Shown here: positions 13,523 to 25,749 of the stretch, in pieces | How positions within the stretch are numbered: position 1 is the stretch's first letter | Layout: each line of letters begins with the position of its first letter | Assembly (NCBI GenBank): GCA_037074765.1 | Contig: JBAMDO010000574.1 | Coordinates: forward strand, 124,001-188,000 | Reading direction: 5' to 3' | DNA length: 64,000 nucleotides | Source: Mansonella perstans | Lineage: Eukaryota; Nematoda; Chromadorea; Rhabditida; Onchocercidae | The notes under the pieces: generated by a model | The model's input: the letters and a program-made list of their open reading frames with translations, nothing else | What the model was told of the DNA's origin: nothing | Database searches by the model: none | Made by a program: the position numbers and the translations under genes

Positions 13523-16500
13523 TTAAAATGTATAATCTTTCGATCTAGGCTTTTCAGTTTGCATTTTCGAGCAATTACTCTCATCATGTCCAAATTCTGG
13601 AATAGGAGTAGAGAAAAAACTAAAGAAAAAACTGGAAATGGATTCGAAATAAACTGAACTGATGCAATCTGATAATATTTAGTCAATGAAAATTTCGACT
13701 TGAGAAAAAATGAAAGAGCCAAGACTTACCTTCGCACTGCTCACAATAAGGTCGGACTGGCGGTTTCACCTTGGTATTCTTTCGGATTACTTCGTCTTCT
13801 ACATCCATTGTTTGCATTAGACAATCAGTGGTATCATGCGAATCAAATACTTCACATATATCACAATACAATCGTAAGGAAACGTCCTGTGTCGTTTTAC
13901 GTTGAAGCTCCGAAATTCTAAAAATTTGACTTCAATTAATTCTATATTCAGTCAATAAATACTAAATTATAGCAGCAACTGAATAAAGTATTACGTGATG
14001 AATTGAACTATCATTGCGAAAATTCTAATTCAAAAACCAAAATTAAAGGCAAAACAAGTTGAGATCCAGCATTAAAGAAACGAAATTTAATGGTTCGAAA
14101 AAAAACAATGTTCCCGCTCAGTTTGGAATTAGTGATCACAACAAGGCTCTGCACAAAAAAAATGCTCAAGATGTGGCAATACTTTAAAGAAAGATCTTCA
14201 AACTGCATAGAGAATTTTGATTACTTTTTTGATCGTTTTTTGTTTTTTGGAATAAAGCATTTTGAAATAAAACATGAAATTTTTTCAGTAACTTCTGACA
14301 TTTGATTTGCAGGTAATGAATTGAGAATTTCGATCTGTTTCTTCAAATCTTCCTCTTTCTTGTATTGTTCCGCTATGATCGAATTGAGAAATGATATCTG
14401 TAAAACTTACATATGACTGAGAACGAAGAAATTTTTAACGGCATTTTAAAAGCAGAAAATGCAGAGAAGATCTTCATTAGTTCGACCAAAAAAATTAAAA
14501 GCACAAAATAGTAAAAACATGACTCTACTAATTAAAGAATTCACTAACATGATTTTTGATTCGTCAATTCCACCCATTTTACTGGTTATCTTTTCGTCCT
14601 TATGAAGAAGGTATTAGAAAAATGTTCCAGTAAGTTGGAAACGAACTGTTTAATTCTACTTACATTTCGTTTCATTTCTTCAATTTGATCAGTTTCTGTT
14701 TTACAAACTGCTATCTTTAATTCTTGTATTTCCTGTATATATGCAGTTTCTTTGCTTTTCCACTCCTCTTCAAGGTCAATCAATGAAACACTGCAACAAA
14801 TTATTGCAGATCAAAATGCAAAAATATTAGACACCAAAAAGAAAAAGAGAGCCACAAAATTGACCTGGGCTGTTTTGCTTCTGAAAAGATATCTTCATTT
14901 TCTGCCTCTTTCTTCGACAATTCAAGTATCTAAATTGATAAAAATAAAAACTTCACGATTTTTGGATAATATGGCTTTATATTATAATTAATCTTTCTCA
15001 AAACGCAATTCATTTTTTGTACATAAGTTTGGTCATCTGCACATTGAAGCATTCGGTCTCGATGAAATAGATGGTAACAAAACCATATGCCAGGCACTAA
15101 ATAAACACCAGTTCCTCAAAAGTTCACAAAACTAATCTTTAAAAATCTCTTTTAACTCATCAGTAGGTAAGGTTTTTGATGATTAAGCTTTAAAGACAGC
15201 AAATACTCTTTAATGACCTACACTTACACTTAACATTTAACTACCCCTAATTTCAGCTAATTTACCTAACTGGTGGTTTAGTCCTTTTCCTTTTTGAAAG
15301 AATCAATCCTTTTCATACTCATGAAATAACTACAGTGTTGGCACTATGCTATAAATAAGTATAACTTTTAAAAAATAAAGCAAACATTTAGGAAGAAGTC
15401 TATAAAAAAGATTGACGCCAGTAGCAAGTAACATGCCTCGAAAACGTTTTTTAAAAAGAAAACCGACTTCATCTTGGACAATTCTACTATCATTTGCGGA
15501 ATTTTTATTCGGAGTAAGCAAAATCAGTCATAAGTTTCGAAAATGTTAAACCTAAACTCTCGCTTTGTTTTTTATTCGTCATAGTCTACGAAAAGCAACA
15601 ACGATCACTACGGATTAAAATATTTGGAAATTTGACTCATAAAATGAATATATGATATTATTCAAATCAGTTTTACCTCCGCTTCCAATGACTTTATGAT
15701 TTCATCCTTGTTTTTGCTTTCATCCTTAATATTTATCATTTCTGTCCTCAAAAGATTCAATTCAGCATCTTTGTCATTTTGTTCTTTTTCCTCCCTGCAG
15801 TAAACTTTTAAATCAGTGCTAAAAGATCAAGTTTTGAGGCTTACAATTCATTCTTTTGTAAAATTTGTTCGCAGTTTTGGGAAAGTAGCACAATGAAATA
15901 GATGCACCGTACAATGGTCACTTGAAAAAAAAAACCAACGCCTCATGAATTAAAATTACCTGAATTTAATGATGCAACTTTCCTAAAGTTCTATTTATCT
16001 CAGATGAAGTCTGGAAGTCTCGTTTTCATCTTTAATTCTATACTTCAGTATAAACCAAGAAATAACAAAAGTGTAAATAAAACAGTTCAACAAGTAAGAA
16101 GTAGTTAATCATACTAAATAACAAAGTGTAAGATTTCCAAAATGCGCTCATCATACTAGATGTTAAATCCACGTGCTGACGATTCTGAAGTTGTTCGGAC
16201 AGTTTCGCCTTTTACTAGCTTGCAGTCATATCAAACTATAATTCCACACTGTCCTTTGTTAACCTCCTAATGTGAAATGGTGTCAAACTCAATCTTCGAA
16301 TAGTAAAATGCGTTAAATTGAATTTATAAAGCCAAAGGGAATAAACAAACTTATTTGGTGAAGCAACGAATGTATTTTGGCATTTCTGTTCATGTTCGGA
16401 TAACTTCTCGGCAGCTTCTTGCTTTACCTGCCCTGCCATTAGCTTCTCAATTTCTATCTTCTGAAATCCATTGTTTCATGCTAATTTATGGTTTCATAGT

Positions 16501-19500
16501 TTCATGATAATTCATATTTAATTAATAAAGTTAAACTTGAGTAATAACCACTTACCAATCTTTTTTCTGTGTCTGTCAGCTGAATTTCTTCCTCCAACAA
16601 ATTACTGATTTTTTCTTTCAAGGATCCTCCACTGCAATCAGCTGTGCTTAAACACATCGTCATACTGGTATGAATAATTAGCAATGAAATTTGAATGTAT
16701 TTTGGAAAAGATTTGATTGTTACAAAGAAAAAAACCTTTTCAATTGGGCTCCAAGTTTCCCCATCTTTCCATCATAATCAACGTCTAGACTGACACGATC
16801 TCCCAGTGATTGCATCAGTGCTTCGTAACATTCCCTTACTTTTGCATGCTGCAAATTTGTTCATATTAAGCAATAAATATGATTCTTTATTTCTAGATCA
16901 GTAAAAATAAATTATAAGAAATAATGAAATCCTCTGCAATCTGATCGATAGAAAGTCATCAGTTTATTATTACGAAATAGTTACAAATGTATATATGTTT
17001 AAATTTTAATGTCTAAACATTTTCAAACCAGTGTTTTTAAAATTGCCTCAAAAAAAAAAATTTGCCTCTAACTGCAATTCGGCCTTTTCTTTCAAAAGAA
17101 TTTCTTTTTCGGCTTCTAAATCATGTAACTTTTGCTCTGCAGCATCATTCTCTGATTGCAATCTGCAAAATGAAACTTTTCGAAGCCACCAATTTGATCA
17201 TTTCCTTTTCAATTGAATGAAAAAGAAAAAATAAACAATGTACAATGAAAGTTAGAATTTCATGGTAAACATATAAAATGAGGAGTATATGAAATTTACT
17301 CGGTCAATCTGACCAACTATAATGAAATCTGATAGTTGTTTGAATTTTTGAACAGCAATTAATTTAATTTCTGCTTATTGATCTTTAATAGGATTACTAC
17401 TCGTTATGAATATATTGACCTATACATGTTTTATCCTCTAATTCCAACTTTATGTTACTGACATCTTGGATTATGCTGCATCCAAGTGAATGCGACGAGT
17501 AATGTGTGAATCGACACACTCTGAGTATAAAGAACTGTCGACATATACAAAGTCATCACACACAGTAAAAGAAATCTTATTCCGTCCCAGGCCATTCTCT
17601 CGGATAATACTTAGCTTGAATTAATAAGATAAATGAAGAAGTTATCATAACCCACATAAAACATTGTCTCGTGCCTTCTGCACGACAGACATTTTCTTAT
17701 TACCTGCTTTAAAAGCTTCATCATTGTCATATGCAATCATTCTAGATATAAACAGAAAATATTCCTTGAAATTAATTAAAATTTTAAATCCCAAAAAAAA
17801 ATATGTAGCACTTAGGCATCAAGTTGTTTTTGATTAAACATATTTCACGAAAGAATTTAATTTGTATGAAAGAGTTCTCACTGCGATTGAGTTTTAGTAC
17901 GATTTGCAGCTTCTTCTTGAAACGTTCGCAACTGTTCCACATCACTGGCGTAAAAAACTATCTCTTGTTGTAACTTTGTAACCTGATAATGACCAAATAG
18001 TTTCAATTGGAAAATTAATAATTAGATTACATGAAGAAAACAACGTTCACCTAAAAAATAATTAATTAGACTATAATAAAATGGAATTACAACTTTTTCA
18101 CATAGTGACTTACTTAGCTATTAGCAATTAGTAATAAAGAATTCTAGAAGTGCTCTACGAATCAAATTACGTTCTTTGAAAAGTTTACTCGTTCTGATGC
18201 AAAATTCTCACTTTTTCCTGCTCAGATTTCAATTCTTGTTGTAATGACGAAAGCTCCTCTTTTGACTTCTCAAATTCGGATTCAGTTCTAGAAGTAGAAT
18301 TTAGCAAATAACAATATAACTAGAGAGTGATATCCACAGCATACAGCTTTCCATTAAATTAAGAAAAAGAAAAGAGAAGATAACTTTGTCCTTACTTTCT
18401 CAATGTATTTTTCATAGCGTTATGCATATTTTCCAAAGTTTGAAAACTATCTTTAGCTTCTAAGAAATCCTTTTCGAGAGATTCATTAGTTGCTTGTAGC
18501 TGTGTTACCTGTAATAACCTGTAATAATAAAGTCTAATTTCCTCTCTTTTTTACTGGATAATGCAGTGCAAATGAAAAAAAAACGAGTTGGCTGACAGAA
18601 AATAATCTTTTAGTCTTACCGAATTTTGACGATATTCCGAGAAATCCCTAAACTTACCTGAATAATATGCGCTGCAGCTTCTCTCTTACTTTCTTCACGA
18701 AGTAATTCCAATTCCTTTTTCAGACTTTCCTCGCTGGAACCTGCTTCACGAAGATTGGTAAGAAGTCTGCAAATAAACCGAATTTGAAGTTCAGATTGCA
18801 TTTGTTATCTGTCATATAATTTATCAAAACTTTGTAATTACAGATCCAATCCATTAAAGGATTTCAAGGAAAAAAATAATATTAAGTTTTCATATCAACA
18901 AAAAAAAAAAAAAGACTGTCACCGACCTATCGATTTCGCCAGTGAGATCATTGATTTTGGTCTTTGTCGAAGCAAGCTCTATCTCCCTCTTTGCCAGGGA
19001 AGAACTAAGTATTTCTTTCTCTGATTCCTTCTGTCTCAACTTAAAGAAAATATTATGAGTATTATATGAGAGTTTTAATTATGAGAGAATATTATGAGGA
19101 AAATATTAAAAAATCAAACTATAAATGCAAATAGTCAAACCTTTTCCTCCAATTCAATTTTTTGCGATTCTAATGGAAGAAGTTTACTACTGTTATTTTC
19201 CAGAAATTCTTGCAATTCCATCATCTTCGTTTTCTCAATACCTGTCCTAAAAATGAAAAAAGTTCATTTCCGAAAAGTTTCAATTTAAAGCATAAAAAAG
19301 CTTATCTTATTCAAATATTGGTGTAAAAAAGACTGCAAAAAGTAATTTACTCTTTCAACTGCTCCTGCAGTTGGATGGCATCGTTTTGCGCTTTCCGCAA
19401 CTCCTCATTTAATCTGGTGATTTCCGCACTATGTTCTTTTCTTTCGTTCTCTATCTGAACAAAAAAAGTAAGCAATATGTCACAATAACTAAAATCCAAT

Positions 19501-22500
19501 TATGAAAAAAACAGACTACTGTTGATGATATAAACATTAAATGATATAATTTAAATTGAAAACTATCCTGAATAAATTGTTTGAACATGAAATCACAACC
19601 AATAATAAAGATCGAAAAATAGGTAAAAGTTGCATTCACTTTTTTATAAAGGTCACATAATATATATTTATTCTGCTAGTGGTGTTTTACAAAAATATAT
19701 TATTTAAATCAATACTACTTACTTTTCCAGCCATTTCAGCGTTTCCTTTACTTAACTGATCAAAATTTTCCAGCAAGTTATTATTCGATATCTCTAACGC
19801 TTCATATTTTTCTTCCAGCTTCGCCCTACTTCTTTCAACCCTAAAAAAATCACGAATTTTTTTTACTTTGGCAATGCACCTTTAGATAAAAATTGACACT
19901 TTGCTTTTATTTTTGCAAAAACTGAAGAAAAAGCTCACTGTTCCAGCTGATTTCTTAACTGATCTACGTTTGTTTGACATATTGTTAATTCTGCGTCCTT
20001 TTGTGAAGAATTAACTGTTTTATCATCCATCGACTTTTTCAAAATATCAAGCTAAATTTGCATACCATGAAAAATTTAATTCATACAGAAATTTTATGAA
20101 ATTAGATTATATCTGGCTGGAAAAAACATCAAAACGGGAAAACTACACCTCATTTAACTGAAACACAAAAAAACTGAAATTTCTTAGTTACAAATCAAAG
20201 TCATTGAATGCTTTCTGGAAAAAATGGAAAAGATCAGAACAGCATATTTTCATTTTTTTAATATTAAATTATTTCATCTTTTTTATATTAAATTATTCTG
20301 ATAAAACTCAGTTACCTGACAAACCAAATCTTTTATTTCTTCCGCATTACTTTTAAGTTTTTCTTGTACTGCTTTTTTAATCCTTTTATTGTGTTCTATT
20401 AAACTATTCAACTTTTGCATACTCGTTTCCAATCTAAATATGAATAATCAGAGAATATTCCTGATAAATGCAACAAAAAAAATTTTAATAAGCATACGAC
20501 ATACTGTTTTGATGAATCTTGGTCGTTGACGGTGATTGTTGTTTCACTTTCATCCAAACTTCCGCCAGTGTCATTGAGCGATAGCAGCTGTACCAACTAA
20601 AAATGTTTACTAAGATTTCTAATCCTTCACGTTAAGAAAATGGAAGAATTGTTTCTATGGATAAATTAGGTCAAGTATAGAACTCTGAGATAACAAATAT
20701 GACACTGCAAATTTCAAGCTTTGATATTAAAACATACCTCAGTGGAATCCTGCTCATAGGTAGATAATATATTTTTCATTCCAGCACATAAAGAAAGTCT
20801 TTCTAGATCAAAAGCTGAAGATACAAAAAATTTGCGCAACATCTCAAAGAATAATACTCACTTACAGAAAATGATAACATTTTTTCTAATAAAACACATA
20901 AAAGGTGAAACAACATACCGGAGCATTGCTTTTTCAATTTCTCCATTTGTAACTTCGCTTTTTCTATTTCATCCGTCAATATCTTAGTTGTGTCATCATT
21001 CTCGCTCTTTAAAATTTGGACTTGGAAACAATATTGATGAATTCACAGCAATAAATCAAAGTTTTGAACACAATAATACATAACTAACCTCTTTGACAAC
21101 AGTCGTTTTTTCTAACTCAACAATTTTTTCAGCCATTTCAGCATTCAGTATAATTTCTTCATCATAACGAAACGTTAAATCTTCAAGAGCCTGTTAATAT
21201 ATACCAAAAATTTACATTTTTATAAAGATTTTTCTGATGAAACTTGGAAGAATTATTTTTATACATTAATTGGATCAAATATTCCTGCTAATAAAGCGCT
21301 TAAATTACGATCTACCGAATAATTTATCAATCTTGAAAATTACAGTTCCATAAACATGAGCAGTTAAATGGAGATATTATAACTTGAGTCTTAAAATAAT
21401 TCAGAAATTACAAAAAATGCGCATATAGCTGTCTGAGATTACGGAACTCTTTTCTTCTGCTAAAAATATGCAAACAAATTCCTACATCTTTCGTTTCCTT
21501 CAAAACAACGTTAAGATCGTTGATGGTGCCATCTGCTGCTCTAAGTTTAGCTTCAGTTTCATCCAGCATAATTTTCGATGTTTCGAGTTTTTGATCCATT
21601 AAAGTTTTTGCATTTTCCAGTTGTGCTGCTTTAGCTTCTGCCAATTCGCAACGATTTGACAAAGCTGCCATTTCATTCCGTTCAAGATCACGTTCTCTGA
21701 TCATTTGTTCCAAATGCGTTTCTTTTTCTTTTAATGAATCCTGCAAATTGGTGATGAATACTAAAATTTCGACATTTTTCATTTCTAGGAATTTGATTAA
21801 ATAAAAGATCAACTTGGCGAGAAACTAAATAAAGCGTTCCAATGAAGAACGAATTAGGAAGTTAAAAATAAAAAAAGGAAAGTTTTGTGAATTGATAGCC
21901 ATCTGAAAGTAAAAACTGGGAAATTATTCAATTTCTTGAGTGAGTAACTCATTACCTAACCTTAATTGCTTTGAATAAATCTTCTTGCTCTCCAGCAGAC
22001 GAAGTAATAAATGGCTTCTGCAATTTTTAAAAACAATTATCAAATACTGAGAAAGTTAATAAATACATATTTATATAATACCGAAATAATTTAAATTAAT
22101 TCATATTCACATAATGAACACCGCAATTTTTATAAATCAACAGAACTGCTTTAGCTGATGCCGCCGTACAAAAAACAAAACATAGTTTTTCTAAAAAACC
22201 TGCGCAAACAAACTTGCAAATGCTATCTATGTTTTCTATGCAAATTTTCAAACAGCTAGTAAAACCAGAGAGTATTCATACTTGCACCGATCGCGGTGTG
22301 GCAAAGTTGTATTTAGAAATTCGTGATGATGCAATTGATGATGCGCCAATCGATGATAAGGATTCATGGCTACCCCTACGCTGCCGTAATGCTGACGTTT
22401 TTGTATGTCGAATCTACAATATCAATTCCGCAGGTGTTATGTTTATAATGGTAAGCACATTTATATCTAAAAATTTTTTGCAAACTTTAATGGAAAAATT

Positions 22501-24409
22501 TATGATACTATTAAGCAGTCTTTAAATGTTGCAATCGCCAGGTTCGAATAATCTTGATTATAAATAAATATCAGATTGTCATTAATTGCATAAGAGTATC
22601 TGGTCGAAAATATTTTCATTTATATAAAAAGATATTCAAAAAATTTCGAGAAGTTGAAAACAGAATTTATGATTAGCAAAAGACACCTTGAATTTAGCAG
22701 AATTTTGTTCGGGCGCACGAATAACTTTTGATGCAGCAGCAAATAACCCATACGGTGCTTTACAAGTAAAATATCGTTTACCCTAAAATTAAATAAATTT
22801 TTGAAATAACGGAATTACATTTCACATAGAAATACATAATCAGCCATTTCGAGAAAATACGAAATAAAAGTGTGACGCATTTAAAATACCTGGACGCTGC
22901 CATCATTTTTCCCCACTGGTTGATCCAACTCAATGCCAGCCCAAACGCCGTCTTTGAAATCAGTATTTCCAAGAAAGCGTAATCTTCCACATTTACCACC
23001 CGATACGATAACCCGATCTCCGATCTCCAAACTGAATAATTGATTTCGCGCATTTTCAATAGGAACATATTATTTCCACGAATTTTTGTAGCCCGAAACA
23101 AATGTAGTGTAATGTAGCTATCTACTGAAAGTTTTGTAGCTATTCTTGTTAACGTCAATTCTCCTGCTAAATTTTCTTTTTATAGAAATAAAGGAACAAT
23201 GACACACACAAAGTGCAAACCCGTATTCTTTGCAAAACGGATTATTTTGCAACCTTTCAGTTGACAAACTTGGTGATTGCACACGCTCCAATTTACTGGC
23301 TTTACAAAATAATCCATGATTTGGTTCACACTGAAAATATTTCTGAGTAATCCACCATTTTACTGGATGCTAATGTTCATATTTTTAATAAAACAATTCA
23401 TATCTATTTCACCTACAGAAAAATATCGATGTCCATCAACAGAACCATCATTTTTCCCAAGTGGCTGATCGAGAACGATACCCATCCATTCACCTGGTGC
23501 AAATCTTGCCGGTCCAATATACACAATATTTCCCATTCTTCCACCAATTTGACAACGATCACCGACTTCCCAATTACCAACATGACTGATCGCAGATATT
23601 ATTGATTCTTTGCCTTAAAAAAAAAAAAAAAAAGAGTACGGGAAATATTGCAACGAGGAAAAAATTCTTCCAAATCTAGTTTCTACAATATATTACTACT
23701 ATATGAACATTATTTTATTTGTCAGCGCAAACATTTCGTGCTGTCTACGCCAAATGCCAGTTACAAAGTTTTTGCAATTTTGTTGTTTTTCTAAACGATC
23801 GATCCTAAACTTAAATTATGACCAAGAATTAAGTGAAGCAAATCCATTCATCCTTCTGCACAATGCTAATTAATTAATCTATCAGTAATGAAAATCCTAT
23901 TTCGCCCTTTTCTTTATTACTGTATTTATATTTATACTTTCCTTATTTCCTATTAATAGGCTGTATTCGCCGCCATAAATCGTCAAATTTGATACATCAA
24001 CAATCTAATGAGTAGATATCTTTTAACTCTTAACATATTTCATTTATTCCTACTCAAATTACACATTTCTTTCTATTCAAATAAATTTGCACATTGTAGC
24101 AAATTTGCAAATATTTTAGCTTAAATCACTTAAAATTTACTTATTCGTTCTTGTCAAAATTAACATCCTAAATTTATGTATTTTATCATTTCAGCAATTA
24201 TTCATGTTTATCTTCATATAAATTACGCAAATGATTGCATGATAATGCTATTGATAAATTATCATTAAGAATAGTTAAGTATAACTGTTATATTAGAACT
24301 ACTGGATAAGAATTAAATTGATGTTTTTTGTATTATAAAGAATAAAGAAAAAAAAAAAACTTGTAGATCGAATTAATCCTCCATTTGAGACTGCATTTGA
24401 TTCTGCCAT
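13523..24409 (-). CDS. CLIP-170 family microtubule plus-end tracking protein (CAP-Gly x2, coiled coil, zinc knuckles)
   Basis: First exons: 24361-24409 (start [11 protein letters not shown]), 23417-23613, 23221-23330, 22890-23031, 22687-22782, 22282-22413, 21961-22017, 21486-21740, 21089-21190. The last two are 13730-13917 and 13523-13596. Two CAP-Gly domains each carry the microtubule- and EEY-binding signature GKNDGS (about residues 30-110 and 130-210). A Ser-rich linker follows ([14 protein letters not shown]). Then come many small exons of heptad-rich coiled coil (for example [19 protein letters not shown]) over about 14.3-21.7 kb; I read these as one coil without fixing every exon. The C-terminus has two knuckles, CDIC-x5-H-x4-C and CEQC-x4-H-x4-C, ending in DYTF. 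This order is that of CLIP-170/CLIP1, which binds growing microtubule ends and recruits dynactin. Convergent with MFSD6-like, divergent from bcs-1. Confidence 0.93.
17665..17691. other. Short hairpin in a CLIP-170 intron
   Basis: TGTCTCGTGC and GCACGACAGACA flank a 5-nt loop (CTTCT). The arms pair over ten bases with a two-base bulge. It lies in a comparatively GC-richer part of the intron between about 17170 and 17880. It is too short for a typical microRNA precursor and no function is claimed. Confidence 0.35.
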
Positions 24410-24471
24410 TGTCTTTAATCGAGAATACTTTTGGTGGAATAGTTTTGCAACCAAGAAAAGATTCTTACGTT

Positions 24472-24485
24472 GCTGAAAATAGAAA
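24472..24485 (-). promoter_or_regulatory. Acceptor upstream of CLIP-170 start, possible trans-splice site
   Basis: TTTTTCTATTTTCAG on the minus strand ends about 63 bases before the CLIP-170 ATG. It could be an SL acceptor or the end of a 5' UTR intron; the sequence alone does not decide. Confidence 0.4.
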
Positions 24486-24849
24486 AAACTTTTAGTGAAA
24501 TTTTAATTTTTAGATTTTTTCACAATTTCAAAAAAGTATACTTGGGAAACTTTCTCCAAGTTTTCTCGCTTTTCTTCCTTTCATTTAGATAACAATTAAA
24601 TGCTCAAATAATTTCAAGTATAGTTGAAGAGAAAACATTAGAGAGCACTGAGAGAATAACAAAATAAAACAGTTACATTGATTTTTTTTTTTTTTCATAG
24701 AAACATAAAATGTCAGACATAAAGTGTGATAGGTTGAACTTATGTGACGTACGTTACGTAATTATGTCTTTTCAAAGTATTCCACTATCTCTACTTATGT
24801 TTTTAATAAAAGCGTGATATGTAAGTATGTGTGTGAGTGTATGTATGTA

Positions 24850-24931
<82 letters not shown>

Positions 24932-25749
24932 TGTGTTTCTGCATCCAGATGTGAAAAATGATAGGAATTTAGAGTAATGTTACACATGAATGGGTACATA
25001 AATGAGTGTGTGCGGTCTGTGTGCAGATATTGAAATATGATAGGAATTTACAAATAATATTAAACAATATTGTCATTTTTTCTTGTTTACAAAAATCTTA
25101 CTATTTTACAACTGTTTTTGTGTTGTAAAAAGCATTCATTACCAAAAAGCACATTGAATTAATAAAGTAAGCAGAATTAAGCTTTAGTAATTTCATATGG
25201 TGTAGCGTTAAATAATGTCCTTTATAAAAGTGGAAATGAGAAAGGTTACGTGATACGTGCTTATCCTTTTACTTCAAAAGTTGCTAATTTCCGTATATAA
25301 TCAGTGATATCTATTCATACCTACTCCTATGATCAAAATCCCTTATTATTACAATTTGTATCTTTTACAAATTTTTTTCATTTTTTCACTTAAATTGATG
25401 AAAAAGTACTGAATATTGTAAACAGGTAGGTTACACTTTCATCTCAATTAATTAACAAATATCATGTAGCAGAAATTTTCGAAACGAGTTTTGAAATTTT
25501 CAGCATTCAAAATTCGACCAATTTTTGGTTATTAATTATTGAAATTTAAAACTTTTGAACAGTATGAACAAAAATTTAAAATTTTATTTTTTAAACATTT
25601 GATATTAGCCAGTTGTTGTGAGTTATCATGCTAAAAAATGATAAATAGTTTATTGTTACTCTATTATTTGTTGCTGAGAAAAAATATCGGTTGTGAATTA
25701 TTGCTTCAAGACATATGTTGTCTTTTAGCTATGTATAATTAATAAATTT
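24486..25749. other. Intergenic between divergent CLIP-170 and bcs-1, contains microsatellite
   Basis: This AT-rich spacer must carry the promoters of both divergent genes. The only structured element seen is the TG tract at 24827-24937. A TCTTTTAG acceptor at about 25721-25728, 20 bases before the bcs-1 ATG, is a possible trans-splice site. Confidence 0.55.
24827..24937. repeat. TG/CA dinucleotide microsatellite with TATG interruptions
   Basis: About 110 bases of GTGT repeats, led by three GTAT/ATGT units and broken once by TATG near the end. It lies between divergent genes and is probably length-polymorphic. Confidence 0.95.

Noticed and set aside
22214..22525. 103-codon plus-strand open frame with acidic text
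   Set aside because: It is antisense to the Ser-rich CLIP-170 exon 22282-22413, which has matching splice sites and phase.
24772..24999. Open frame with a long Thr-His repeat
   Set aside because: It is only the translation of the TG/CA microsatellite.
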